Below, piece after piece: positions 16,125 through 24,522 of a DNA stretch of 64,000 bases (its first letter is position 1; every line of letters starts with the position of its first letter). The notes beneath the pieces are model-generated. The model saw only the letters and a program-made list of their open reading frames with translations, was not told the DNA's origin and did no database searches. The stretch comes from JARYGU01 sp033795365 (lineage in GTDB: Bacteria; Pseudomonadota; Alphaproteobacteria; Rhizobiales; Rhizobiaceae). The stretch lies in the NCBI GenBank assembly GCA_033795365.1, contig JARYGU010000014.1:101143-165142 (forward strand), written 5' to 3'. Both the position numbers and the translations under genes were made by a program.

Positions 16125-17333
16125 ATGAAAACGCCCAAGCTCCCGGTCACGGTTCTGTCGGGATTTCTGGGGGCGGGGAAAACCACCGTTCTCAACCATA
16201 TCCTCAACAATCGCGACGCCTTGCGCGTCGCCGTCATCGTCAACGACATGAGCGAGGTCAATATCGATGCGGCCCTGGTGCGCGATGGCGGGGCCGATCT
16301 TTCGAGGACGCAAGAGCAGCTTGTGGAGATGACGAATGGCTGCATCTGCTGCACCCTGCGCGATGATCTGCTGCGGGAAGTGCGCAGCCTCGCCGAGCAG
16401 GGCAGGTTCGACTATCTGCTGATCGAATCGACCGGCATTTCGGAACCTCTGCCGGTAGCGACCACCTTCGATTTCCGCGACGAAAGCGGCAAGAGCCTTG
16501 CCGATGTCGCTGTGCTCGATACGATGGTGACGGTCGTGGATGCAGCGAACCTGCTTGCGGACTACAGCTCGACCGATTTCCTAGCTGATCGCGGCGAGAC
16601 TGCAGGGGAAGGCGACAGCCGCACGCTGGTCGATCTTCTGGTCGATCAGATTGAGTTTGCCGACGTCGTCATCCTCAACAAGGCAAGCTCCGCAAGTCCG
16701 GACGAGCTCGATGCCGCCCGCAAGATCATCGTCGGTCTCAATCCGGATGCCCGGCTGCTGGAGGCGGATTTCGGAAGGGTCGAATTGAAGGAAGTGTTGG
16801 GAACCGGCCGTTTCGACCTGGCGAAAGCCGAACAGCATCCGCTCTGGTACAAGGAACTTCACGGTTTTTCGGATCACGTCCCCGAAACGGAGGAATATGG
16901 CATCCGCTCGTTCGTTTATCGCGCGCGCCAGCCCTTCGATCCCATGAAGTTCCAGGCATTCCTCGATAGATCATGGCCTGGCGTCGTCAGGGCGAAGGGT
17001 TTCTTCTGGCTGGCCACCCGTCCCTATCATGTGGGTGAGATCAGCCAGGCTGGCCCCCTCGTGCGCACCGGCAGGGCCGGTCTCTGGTGGTGCGCCGTTC
17101 CGAAAGAACGCTGGCCGCACGACTCGGAATTCGTTCGCGCCATTGAAGCCGGCATGGATCCCGTATGGGGCGACCGGCGCCAGGAAATCGTCTTCATCGG
17201 TTGCGATCCGATGGACGAAGGCGGCATCCGCGCCGAACTCGACGCTTGTCTCGTCAAAAGCCCGGTGTTTCAGCCCGACCTCTGGCGAGACATGGCGGAT
17301 CCGTTCGCGAACTGGAGCTACCGGGCGGCTTGA
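16125..17333 (+). CDS. CobW/COG0523 GTPase, probable zinc metallochaperone (YciC/ZigA type)
   Basis: 402 residues. G3E-family GTPase: P-loop GFLGAGKTT at residues 13–21, the metal-binding Cys motif GCICC (Cys73, 75, 76), the SxGxxEP-like IESTGISEPLPVA, and NKAS for guanine recognition. A C-terminal CobW_C domain (about 260–380, with YGIRSFVYRARQPFDP) follows. COG0523 proteins deliver metal, usually zinc in Zur-controlled members, cobalt in CobW. ATG 16125 is chosen over 16119 because AAGGAG is correctly spaced for it. It is divergent from the B12-riboswitch operon, so cobalt chaperone activity remains an alternative. Confidence 0.9.
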   Translation: MKTPKLPVTVLSGFLGAGKTTVLNHILNNRDALRVAVIVNDMSEVNIDAALVRDGGADLSRTQEQLVEMTNGCICCTLRDDLLREVRSLAEQGRFDYLLIESTGISEPLPVATTFDFRDESGKSLADVAVLDTMVTVVDAANLLADYSSTDFLADRGETAGEGDSRTLVDLLVDQIEFADVVILNKASSASPDELDAARKIIVGLNPDARLLEADFGRVELKEVLGTGRFDLAKAEQHPLWYKELHGFSDHVPETEEYGIRSFVYRARQPFDPMKFQAFLDRSWPGVVRAKGFFWLATRPYHVGEISQAGPLVRTGRAGLWWCAVPKERWPHDSEFVRAIEAGMDPVWGDRRQEIVFIGCDPMDEGGIRAELDACLVKSPVFQPDLWRDMADPFANWSYRAA

Positions 17334-17448
17334 ATTCCGTCTCGGCGACTGGACCGGCTCCGCCGCAATTAAAACCTGAATCCGGCGAAATAAGCCGCGC
17401 GGTCGGACCGGTCGCCTAACCAGCGCCCGGTTCGAGCCGCCGCCCGTT

Positions 17449-18051
17449 TCAGCCTCCGACGAACCGGCCTTCGAACGCGAATTCCGCGACGGGCTTGCGC
17501 TGGCTCGGATTTTCGCGGGCGCGCAGATCCTCCGGCAGGATTTCCCTGTCTGCTATCTTTCCGATCGCAACCGCGGCCTCGACACGGAAACCATCCGGTA
17601 TTTCGAGCACCTGCATGGCCTTGTCCCGATCGATGCCGCCCATCGCATGCGCGTGAAGTCCGCAGAGCGTCGCCTGCAGGGCAAGCGCATACCAGGCAGC
17701 GCCGGCATCGAAGGCGTGCGTATAGGATGCGCGCAGTTCTCCCGTCGCCTCGGAGCGGTTGTGGGTTTTCGAAATGATGATTGCCAGCACGGCGGCATTC
17801 TTCGCCCAGCGTTGATTGCCCTCGTTCAGGATTCCGAGAAGTGTTTCCCAATGCCCGGTTTCCCGATGGGCGTAGACGAAGCGCCATGGCTGCAGGTTGC
17901 TGGCGGAAGGCGCCCATCGGGCAGCCTCGAAGAGAGAAAGGAGCGCCTCCTCGGACATGCTTTCCCCGGTGAAGGCCCGGGGCGACCACCGGTCGAGGAA
18001 AAGCGTTGAGACCGGATGTTCGGAGGTGCGGGAATTGCTCGTCGTCATCAT
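17449..18051 (-). CDS. Nitroreductase-family protein
   Basis: 200 residues. FMN-dependent NAD(P)H oxidoreductase fold: RWSPRAFTGESMSEEALLSLFEAARWAPSA carries the usual N-terminal FMN-contacting arginines and the WAPSASNLQPWRF motif, and GLHAHAMGGIDRDKAMQVL the second conserved region. The natural substrate is unknown (nitroaromatics, quinones or flavin-related compounds in relatives). Start 18051 or the adjacent ATG 18048. It converges with the GTPase gene; the 115 bases between them hold no clear terminator. Confidence 0.88.
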   Translation of the reverse strand: MMTTSNSRTSEHPVSTLFLDRWSPRAFTGESMSEEALLSLFEAARWAPSASNLQPWRFVYAHRETGHWETLLGILNEGNQRWAKNAAVLAIIISKTHNRSEATGELRASYTHAFDAGAAWYALALQATLCGLHAHAMGGIDRDKAMQVLEIPDGFRVEAAVAIGKIADREILPEDLRARENPSQRKPVAEFAFEGRFVGG

Positions 18052-18277
18052 CTTTCCTTATGCGAATTGAAGGCGGGTGCACGGGTCGAGTTTAGACCTT
18101 AATCCGCGTCTCGGTGCCGCGGAAGTGATGTTTCGGCATGGGAGATCATCGTTTGACGACCGTCCTCCACGCGGCAGTCCAGGTTTGCGCAGGATCAAAA
18201 GCCGCATCCCCGTCATTGTCGAAAGGGAAGAAAAGCGCCTATAAACCTTTCAACTGCGAAGAACGAGGTAAAGACCG

Positions 18278-19732
18278 ATGAGCCTGAAAGACCCTTCCCT
18301 GCTACGCCAGGCCGCACGTGTGGGCACCCGCTGGATCGAAGCCGAAGCGTCTTCGGCGATCGCCGTCACCAATCCGGCGACCGGAGAAACGATCGGCCTT
18401 GTGCCGAAGCTTGGCGCGGCGGAGACCAGAGAGGCGATCGACGCCGCCCGCAAGGCGCAGAAGGAATGGGCGGCCCGCACGGCGAAGGAGCGCTCGGTCA
18501 TTCTTCGCAGATGGTTCGAGCTGATGATGGCCAACCAGGACGATCTCGGCCGTATCCTGACCATGGAACAGGGCAAGCCGCTCGCCGAGGCCAAGGGTGA
18601 GATTGCCTACGGCGCGAGTTTCATCGAGTGGTTTGCGGAAGAAGCGCGCCGTGTCTATGGCGACATCGTTCTCGGCCACCAGAAGGACAAGCGCATCTTC
18701 GTCATGAAGCAGCCGATAGGCGTCGTCGCGGCTATCACCCCATGGAATTTCCCCAATGCGATGATCACGCGCAAGGCGGGCCCGGCCTTTGCGGCCGGCT
18801 GCGCCATGGTCCTGAAGCCTGCGTCGCAAACCCCCTTCTCGGCCATCGCGCTGGCGGTCCTGGGCGAGCGTGCAGGCCTTCCGGCCGGCCTCTTCAGTGT
18901 CATTACCGGTTCGGCGCGCGAGATCGGCGGCGAAATGACCGCCAATCCCGTCATACGCAAGCTCACCTTCACCGGCTCGACGGAGATCGGCGCCGAGCTC
19001 TACAAGCAAAGCGCGCCGACCATCAAGAAGCTCGGTCTCGAGCTTGGCGGAAACGCGCCCTTCATCGTTTTCGACGACGCCGATCTCGATGCCGCGGTCG
19101 AGGGTGCGCTGATTGCCAAGTTCCGCAACAACGGTCAGACCTGTGTCTGCGCCAACCGCATCTACGTGCAGGACGCGGTCTACGACGCGTTTTCCGAAAA
19201 GCTTGCCGCGGCGGTCGGCAGCCTCAAGACCGGCAACGGCTTCGACGAAGGCGTGATCCTCGGCCCGCTGATCGACACGGCCGCGCTCGAAAAGGTGGAA
19301 GAGCATGTCGCCGATGCGCTCGCCAAGGGTGGCCGTATCGTGAAGGGCGGCCGGCGGCATGCGCTTGGCGGCACCTTCTATGAGGCGACGGTGATCGCCG
19401 ACGTCACTCCGGCAATGGCAGTTGCACGCGAGGAGACTTTTGGCCCTGTCGCACCGCTTTTCCGGTTCAAGGACGAGGCGGATGTGATCGCACAGGCGAA
19501 CGATACCGAGTTCGGTCTTGCCTCCTATTTCTACGCAAAGGACCTTGCCCGCGTCTTCCGGGTCGCCGAGGCGCTGGAATATGGCATGGTCGGCGTCAAT
19601 ACGGGTCTGATCTCGACGGCGGAGGCGCCCTTCGGCGGCGTCAAGCTTTCCGGGCTCGGACGCGAGGGTTCGAAATACGGAATCGAGGAATTTACCGAGA
19701 TGAAGTATGTGTGCCTCGGTGGCATAGCCTGA
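18278..19732 (+). CDS. gabD: Succinate-semialdehyde dehydrogenase-like NAD(P)+ aldehyde dehydrogenase
   Basis: 484 residues. Aldehyde dehydrogenase superfamily: PWNFPNAMITRKAGPAFAAGC, FTGSTEIG, catalytic Glu in LELGGNAPFIV and catalytic Cys in NNGQTCVCANR, with the C-terminal EEFTEMKYVCLG typical of GabD. Best match by pattern is NADP-dependent succinate-semialdehyde dehydrogenase. Because it sits beside an HpcH/HpaI aldolase and sugar genes, it could instead oxidise a small aldehyde such as lactaldehyde, glycolaldehyde or malonic/succinic semialdehyde from aldol cleavage. ATG 18278 has GAGG upstream. Confidence 0.85.
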   Translation: MSLKDPSLLRQAARVGTRWIEAEASSAIAVTNPATGETIGLVPKLGAAETREAIDAARKAQKEWAARTAKERSVILRRWFELMMANQDDLGRILTMEQGKPLAEAKGEIAYGASFIEWFAEEARRVYGDIVLGHQKDKRIFVMKQPIGVVAAITPWNFPNAMITRKAGPAFAAGCAMVLKPASQTPFSAIALAVLGERAGLPAGLFSVITGSAREIGGEMTANPVIRKLTFTGSTEIGAELYKQSAPTIKKLGLELGGNAPFIVFDDADLDAAVEGALIAKFRNNGQTCVCANRIYVQDAVYDAFSEKLAAAVGSLKTGNGFDEGVILGPLIDTAALEKVEEHVADALAKGGRIVKGGRRHALGGTFYEATVIADVTPAMAVAREETFGPVAPLFRFKDEADVIAQANDTEFGLASYFYAKDLARVFRVAEALEYGMVGVNTGLISTAEAPFGGVKLSGLGREGSKYGIEEFTEMKYVCLGGIA

Positions 19733-19792
19733 CGCGTTCACCGACGTCGGATCCGGCCGACCGTTCTTCTTTTTCGCCGTGGAGATTTCGTC

Positions 19793-20593
19793 ATGCCCGC
19801 TCCGAAAAACCCGTTCAAGGCCGCATTGCGGGAAGGTCGGTTCCAGCTTGGCCTCTGGCTTGCGCTCGGCAGCCCCTATGTGGCGGAGATCGCGTCGGGG
19901 AGCGGTTACGATTGGCTTCTTCTCGACGGCGAGCATGGGCCGAACGACGTCCGATCCATCAGCGCGCAGATAGGGGCGCTTCGGCATAGCACGAGCCATG
20001 CGATCGTGCGGCCGCCCATGGGCGAGGCCTGGATGCTGAAGCAGCTCCTGGATCAGGGTGCGCAGAGCTTTCTCGTTCCGATGGTCGAGACGGCCGAGCA
20101 GGCCGAAGCACTTGTGCGCGCGGTTCGTTATCCGCCGAAAGGTATTCGCGGCGTGGGAGCCGGATTGGGGCGCTCCAGCGCCTTCAACCGCATCCCCGAT
20201 TATTTGCGCACCGCCGACGATGAAATCTGCCTGGTGGTGCAGATAGAAAGCCGCAATGCCCTGGAAAACCTGGACGAGATCGCCTTCGTCGAAGGTGTCG
20301 ACGGCCTTTTCGTTGGTCCGTCCGATCTCGCCGCCGACATGGGATATCTCGGACAACCCGGCGCCGCGCCGGTGCAGGAGGCCATCCGCGATGCTTTCGA
20401 ACGCATCCATCGCCATGGCAAAGCGCGGGGCATCATGACGATCGACCCCGTCCAGGCGCAGCAATATCGCACGCTCGGCGCCGATTTCATGGCGATCGGA
20501 ACGGACGTCTCGGCTTTCGTACGCGCGATTGACGGTCTGCGGCGCGAATTTCTCGGGGAGGAGGCGCAGCCCCCTTCCAGGAGCGGCTACTGA
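19793..20593 (+). CDS. HpcH/HpaI-family 2-keto acid aldolase
   Basis: 266 residues. Class II metal-dependent pyruvate aldolase: FQLGLWLALGSPYVAEIASG, the catalytic loop LLDGEHGPND, metal-binding Glu in VVQIESRNALENL, and GPSDLAADMGY. Relatives cleave 4-hydroxy-2-oxoheptanedioate or 2-keto-3-deoxy acids (RhmA/GarL types) into pyruvate plus an aldehyde. In this sugar-acid setting a 2-keto-3-deoxy aldonate is the more likely substrate, and the gabD-like enzyme 60 bases upstream could oxidise the aldehyde. Its stop overlaps the convergent downstream gene by seven bases. Confidence 0.85.
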   Translation: MPAPKNPFKAALREGRFQLGLWLALGSPYVAEIASGSGYDWLLLDGEHGPNDVRSISAQIGALRHSTSHAIVRPPMGEAWMLKQLLDQGAQSFLVPMVETAEQAEALVRAVRYPPKGIRGVGAGLGRSSAFNRIPDYLRTADDEICLVVQIESRNALENLDEIAFVEGVDGLFVGPSDLAADMGYLGQPGAAPVQEAIRDAFERIHRHGKARGIMTIDPVQAQQYRTLGADFMAIGTDVSAFVRAIDGLRREFLGEEAQPPSRSGY

Positions 20594-21675
20594 ATTCCTG
20601 CTATCGCCGACAGTTCCGGCATCGAAACAGTCGGCGTCCATTCCTTGAAATCGACAATGCGGCGGATGACCTTCTCTGCGTGGTGGTTGGCGATATCGCT
20701 GATTTTGTGATCGAGGAAGGGATTGTTGAACCGCTCCATCGTCGCAGCCACATAGGCTTCCGCCTGCTCGCCGAGGTCTTTCGCGGCAAAGCCCGGAACG
20801 ACCTCTTCGAGATAGATCTGCGTCAGCCGCTCCGCGACGAAGGTGTCAGCAAGGATCTCGCGTACGGTTTCATCGCTTCTCCGGCCTTCCTTCATCCAGA
20901 AGTCTGCGAGGACCGTATGGCCGAGATTCAGGATATGGAGCTTGAGCTTCTCGTAAGGGGTGAGATCGTCGACGGCCAGAACGGACGCGTGGGTACAGGG
21001 GAGCACGAGTCCGGGCTGCTTCTCGATCGCCCAGAGTGCATAGGGTTCTGCTATGGCTCCTGCCGGCTCGATCGGTTCGGAGACGATACGGTCGACAAGC
21101 GTATTGGCCCATATCACGTTCTCTTCCAGCCAGGGCCGAAACGATGAATTCGGATAACGGTCTGCCTGCAGTTTCAGGGTGATGCGCTTCAGAACCTCGC
21201 CGTTGCGCGACACGAGCTCGCAGGGAAGAATGGTCAGCGGCCCTCCGCCGCGCTGGAAACGAGCATAAAGCAGCGCGAGAAGCTTTCCGGGAAAAGACGT
21301 CGGGACCGATCCGGAAACGTCGTCCGCGTCGACATGGTAGCCGGTATCTCCAGTGTTGGAGATGACGACGAGTGCCTGGTCGAAGACCTGCTCGACCTCG
21401 CTCCAGTCGGTCCCCGTGGAAAGCGTTTTTGCAACGCTCGTCACCCGTTGCTCGCGATTGATCTCCGTGCCGTCCTTCAGCCCCCTTATGACGACAGGAA
21501 AGCCGTCCGGTGCGGCGAGCGCCTTCAGCCGCCGGGCGCGCTCCGCCGACCCCGTGGTCTGGACTACGGTCACCTTGCCGAGCGCCTCCCCCCGCTCCAG
21601 CGCCTCGCTGATGAAAAGGTCGGCATGGGCCTGAAGGAACCGGCTCGTTCCGAACTGCAGGATAGGTGTCGGCAT
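20587..21675 (-). CDS. Mannitol dehydrogenase-family oxidoreductase (tagaturonate/fructuronate reductase-like)
   Basis: 362 residues. N-terminal NAD-binding region starts MPTPILQFGTSRFLQAHAD; the catalytic signature of the polyol-specific long-chain dehydrogenases (K-x5-N-x2-H) is seen in KLKLHILNLGH. Members include tagaturonate reductase UxaB, fructuronate reductase UxuB and mannitol dehydrogenase; the short length fits the UxaB-like side. The frame extends to 22047 but overlaps the GntR gene; ATG 21675 gives the family N-terminus. It follows the regulator by 29 bases on the same strand. A reduction of a keto-aldonate in the neighbouring sugar pathway is inferred. Confidence 0.8.
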   Translation of the reverse strand: MPTPILQFGTSRFLQAHADLFISEALERGEALGKVTVVQTTGSAERARRLKALAAPDGFPVVIRGLKDGTEINREQRVTSVAKTLSTGTDWSEVEQVFDQALVVISNTGDTGYHVDADDVSGSVPTSFPGKLLALLYARFQRGGGPLTILPCELVSRNGEVLKRITLKLQADRYPNSSFRPWLEENVIWANTLVDRIVSEPIEPAGAIAEPYALWAIEKQPGLVLPCTHASVLAVDDLTPYEKLKLHILNLGHTVLADFWMKEGRRSDETVREILADTFVAERLTQIYLEEVVPGFAAKDLGEQAEAYVAATMERFNNPFLDHKISDIANHHAEKVIRRIVDFKEWTPTVSMPELSAIAGIQ

Positions 21676-21704
21676 GGCTCGCTCCCGGTGGCGTACGATC
21701 TGCG

Positions 21705-22583
21705 TCAGTTGATGGATTGCAAAAGAGTTTCGCGCGCGGATTTGAGATGCCGCCGGCAGGCTTCCTCGACGCGGACGGGATCGCGCGAGCGCAGTGCGGC
21801 GATATAGGCAAGGTGCTCTTCCAGCGCGCGGGCGTTGCGCTGACGGGCGTTCGTCTTGTTCCATTGGTAGTGATAGTGGAAGACGATGGCGATGACGTCG
21901 TAGAAATCGATGATGAAGCGGTTTCTGGAGGCCTTGTGCACCAGGAGATGGAAGCGCTCGTCGAGTTCGGAGAAGTCCCGGTAGCGGTTTTCGATATCGG
22001 CCAGGATGTCGTGATGCACCGCCTCGATGGCATCGAGTTCGCCCCATGCCGTATGTTCGTCGGGCAGATGGAGGAAAGCGGCCGCGGAGCGAAGCTCGAA
22101 CATCTCCCGCACCTCCGTCAGTTCCAGCGCAAATTCCCGTGTGAACCCCTTCAATATCCAGTGGCTGTTCGGCCGTTTCTCGATCAGCCCGAAGCGGCTG
22201 AACCGAATCAGGAATTCGCGCACGCTGGTCGTGCCGGTTCCGATCTCGCGTGCAAGCTCCAGTTCGTTGATCTGCATGCCGGGTGCGGCCCCGCCGGCAA
22301 GAATGCGGCGCATGAAGCTGCGCTCGATGATCTCCGAAAGCGAATCGGTCTCCTCCGTCGGATAATAATCCGCCGAGGCGGGCTTTCGCAGCACGATTTT
22401 CTGCCGCTTTTCCCAGGCAAGCAGCCCGATTTCCTCCAGTCGGGTAAGGATTGCTCGAACCGTGGTCCGGCTGACGCCGAGCGACGCGCCGAGCTCCGGC
22501 TCGGACGGCAAGGTCGAGCCTTGCTCGAGAAGCTTCAGACAGCGGTTGAAGGCATCCTTGAAGACTGTATTCTGCTTGGCCAT
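21705..22583 (-). CDS. GntR/FCD-type regulator with two winged-helix domains
   Basis: 292 residues, longer than the usual 220–250. The first GntR winged helix (about 5–65) contains STLPSEPELGASLGVSRTTV; a second (about 80–145) contains INELELAREIGTGTTSVREF and FGLIEKRP. A C-terminal FCD-type helical ligand domain follows (LTEVREMFELRSAAAF, DERFHLLVHKAS with metal/ligand His, and a late HHY cluster). It probably represses the divergent aldo/keto reductase–mutarotase–ABC genes and its own operon, responding to a sugar acid. Duplicated DNA-binding heads are unusual for this family. Confidence 0.87.
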   Translation of the reverse strand: MAKQNTVFKDAFNRCLKLLEQGSTLPSEPELGASLGVSRTTVRAILTRLEEIGLLAWEKRQKIVLRKPASADYYPTEETDSLSEIIERSFMRRILAGGAAPGMQINELELAREIGTGTTSVREFLIRFSRFGLIEKRPNSHWILKGFTREFALELTEVREMFELRSAAAFLHLPDEHTAWGELDAIEAVHHDILADIENRYRDFSELDERFHLLVHKASRNRFIIDFYDVIAIVFHYHYQWNKTNARQRNARALEEHLAYIAALRSRDPVRVEEACRRHLKSARETLLQSIN

Positions 22584-22740
22584 GGTGTTGCGAGGGCCGT
22601 GGCTAGTTGCCGGCGGGGCGGGGCCTGGCGGACGGGCCTCGATGTTGCGTCTGGTACGGCATGATGTCCTCCCTCGACTGTGTCGCGGCGATGCCGCTGC
22701 ATGGTTTGAGCGACATAATAGTCATTGACCGGGAACTGTC

Positions 22741-22760
22741 TATTGCCGATAAAAGACAAT
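22741..22760. promoter_or_regulatory. Candidate operator in the GntR/aldo-keto reductase divergent gap
   Basis: TATTGCCGATAAAAGACAAT lies in the 224-base gap between divergent genes. It has outer ATTG/CAAT arms and shares CGATAAAA with the palindrome before the ABC binding-protein gene (24440–24455). TTGCCGATA also recurs at 24423–24431. Proposed as a site for the adjacent GntR regulator; inference only. Confidence 0.45.
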
Positions 22761-22807
22761 CGTGTCCATGAAGAAAATGCATGGTCCCGCGATACCGGGG
22801 AGGAGAC

Positions 22808-23827
22808 ATGAGGACGAGAACCATCGGCGCGACGGGGTTGGCCGTAAGCGAGTTCAGCTTCGGCACGGCAGCGCTCGGCGGACTTTATCGTGCCTGCCCG
22901 CGTGACGTGGCGATGGCAACGCTTGCTGCGGCCTGGGATGAGGATCTGCGCTATTTCGATACCGCGCCCTGGTACGGTTTCGGCCTGGCGGAGCGCCATA
23001 CCGGCGATTTCCTGCGAGACAAGCCTCGGGACAGCTATGTCCTGTCGACCAAGGTCGGCCGTCTGATGTTCCCCGTTCCGGACGACAAGGTGCCCAGCTA
23101 CGGTTATGTCGATCCGCTGCCGTTCGATGTGCGCTATGATTACAGCTATGACGGCATCATGCGATCGGTGGAGATGAGCTATGCGCGACTGGGTCTCAAT
23201 CGGATCGATATTCTCTATGTGCATGACATAGGCGCTTACACGCACGGCGCGGAGAAGAACCGGTTCCATCTCGGACAGCTGCTCGATTCCGGTCTCAAGG
23301 CGCTGGAAGAACTCAAGTCGTCCGGCACGATCAAGGCTTATGGTCTCGGCGTGAACGAGGTGCCCGTCTGCCTCGACGTAATGCGCCGCGCCGACATCGA
23401 CTGCATTCTTCTGGCCGGACGGTATACGTTGCTCGACCGTTCCGCAGTCGCCGAATTGCTGCCTCTTTGCGAGAAGAAGAGGACTTCCCTGGTGGTTGGC
23501 GGCGTTTTCAATTCGGGTATTCTGGCGACAGGTCCGGTGGAGGGCGCCCATTTCGACTATATGCCCGCGACGAAAGACGTTCTTCGAAAGGTTGGCGCCA
23601 TGGAAGAGATTGCCGGATCGAAGGGCCTGCCGCTGGCTGCTCCGGCGATCCAGTTCCCCTTGCGCCATCCCGCGGTCGCATCCGTTCTTCTCGGCACGGC
23701 GAAGCCCCGGAGCCTGGTCCGCAACATGGAGCTTGCGCGCCGCTCGCTGCCGGACGACATTTATGAGGCTTTCGAAGAACACACGCTCGTAGCGCCGGAA
23801 CTTGGGCCCGAAGCGGTGCGGCAGTAA
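22808..23827 (+). CDS. Aldo/keto reductase, probable aldose 1-dehydrogenase (L-fucose/L-galactose dehydrogenase type)
   Basis: 339 residues. Catalytic tetrad of aldo/keto reductases is visible: Asp in RYFDTAPWYG, Tyr of the same motif, Lys in LSTKVGRL and His in ILYVHDIGA. The subfamily with this pattern (D-threo-aldose 1-dehydrogenase, L-fucose or L-galactose dehydrogenase, pyridoxal dehydrogenase) oxidises the C1 of aldoses to lactones. Co-location with a FucU mutarotase points to L-fucose, L-galactose or D-arabinose. ATG 22808 has GGGGAGGAG correctly spaced; the extension to 22781 lacks a ribosome site. Confidence 0.87.
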   Translation: MRTRTIGATGLAVSEFSFGTAALGGLYRACPRDVAMATLAAAWDEDLRYFDTAPWYGFGLAERHTGDFLRDKPRDSYVLSTKVGRLMFPVPDDKVPSYGYVDPLPFDVRYDYSYDGIMRSVEMSYARLGLNRIDILYVHDIGAYTHGAEKNRFHLGQLLDSGLKALEELKSSGTIKAYGLGVNEVPVCLDVMRRADIDCILLAGRYTLLDRSAVAELLPLCEKKRTSLVVGGVFNSGILATGPVEGAHFDYMPATKDVLRKVGAMEEIAGSKGLPLAAPAIQFPLRHPAVASVLLGTAKPRSLVRNMELARRSLPDDIYEAFEEHTLVAPELGPEAVRQ

Positions 23828-23852
23828 AAACGGTGAGGAGAGACGAAGCGAT

Positions 23853-24299
23853 ATGTTGAAAGGTATTCATCCGCTGCTTGGCCCGGATCTGCTTCATGCG
23901 ATCAGGACCATGGGGCATGGCGACGACATCGTGATCGCGGATGCGAACTTCCCGTCGAGCTTTCTCGGTCCGAAGGTGATCAGGGCCGACGGCGTCGATG
24001 CGCTCGCCGTCACGGAAGCGATCCTGGCGCATATGCCGCTGGACACCTTCGTGCCGCAGGCGGCATGGCGGATGCAGGTCGTTGGAGATCCGGATGCGGT
24101 ACCGGAGGTCTGCGTCGAGTTCCAGAAGCTGGTGCATCGTCTCGCCGGTGATTTCACCGTGCATTCCGTCGAGCGCTTCGCCTTCTATGAAATGGCGAGA
24201 AAGGCGGCTTATATCGTCGCGACTACGGAATTCAGGCTCTACGGCAACATCATCCTGAAAAAAGGCGTGGTGCAGCCGCACGAAATCTACAGGGTGTGA
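23853..24299 (+). CDS. fucU: RbsD/FucU-family sugar mutarotase
   Basis: 148 residues. Interconverts anomers of L-fucose (FucU) or ribose forms (RbsD). The N-terminus MLKGIHPLLGPDLLHAIRTM and the GHGDDIVIADANFPS motif, with the conserved His and Asp, are closer to FucU than to RbsD; the C-terminal YGNIILKKGVV is the conserved active-site strand. It supplies the right anomer to the adjacent dehydrogenase. Twenty-five bases separate it from that gene, so they are cotranscribed; GAGGAG precedes the start. Confidence 0.9.
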   Translation: MLKGIHPLLGPDLLHAIRTMGHGDDIVIADANFPSSFLGPKVIRADGVDALAVTEAILAHMPLDTFVPQAAWRMQVVGDPDAVPEVCVEFQKLVHRLAGDFTVHSVERFAFYEMARKAAYIVATTEFRLYGNIILKKGVVQPHEIYRV

Positions 24300-24439
24300 A
24301 TCGGCAACCACCGGCAAGGGAGGGCAGGTGGAAATGATTCTGAAAGCTTGGAAATCAAGAGAAGAATGGCGTGGACAGCGCCCGTGCCGGCATGCTTGCT
24401 TTTCGCCGGATGCTGTAATAGCTTGCCGATAGTAAATGT

Positions 24440-24455
24440 TTTTTATCGATAAAAA
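24440..24455. promoter_or_regulatory. 16-bp perfect palindrome before the ABC sugar operon
   Basis: TTTTTATCGATAAAAA is a perfect 16-base palindrome, 68 bases before the binding-protein start, in an otherwise featureless 223-base gap. Its half CGATAAAA recurs upstream of the aldo/keto reductase gene. It looks like an operator for a dimeric regulator, possibly the local GntR protein or an unlinked LacI-type protein. Confidence 0.5.
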
Positions 24456-24522
24456 GTCGAGCTGGCGCACCCTGCGGCACGATTTTCCAAGGAGGACAGG
24501 GGCACACCGAGAGGAGAACAAC

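Noticed and set aside
17345..17416. GGCGAC/GTCGCC inverted repeat between the COG0523 gene and the nitroreductase gene
   Set aside because: Only six pairs with a 60-base loop and no U tract; not a credible terminator.
18302..20641. 779-codon open frame antisense to gabD and the aldolase
   Set aside because: Spans two real genes on the other strand and shows no domain; typical GC-rich shadow.
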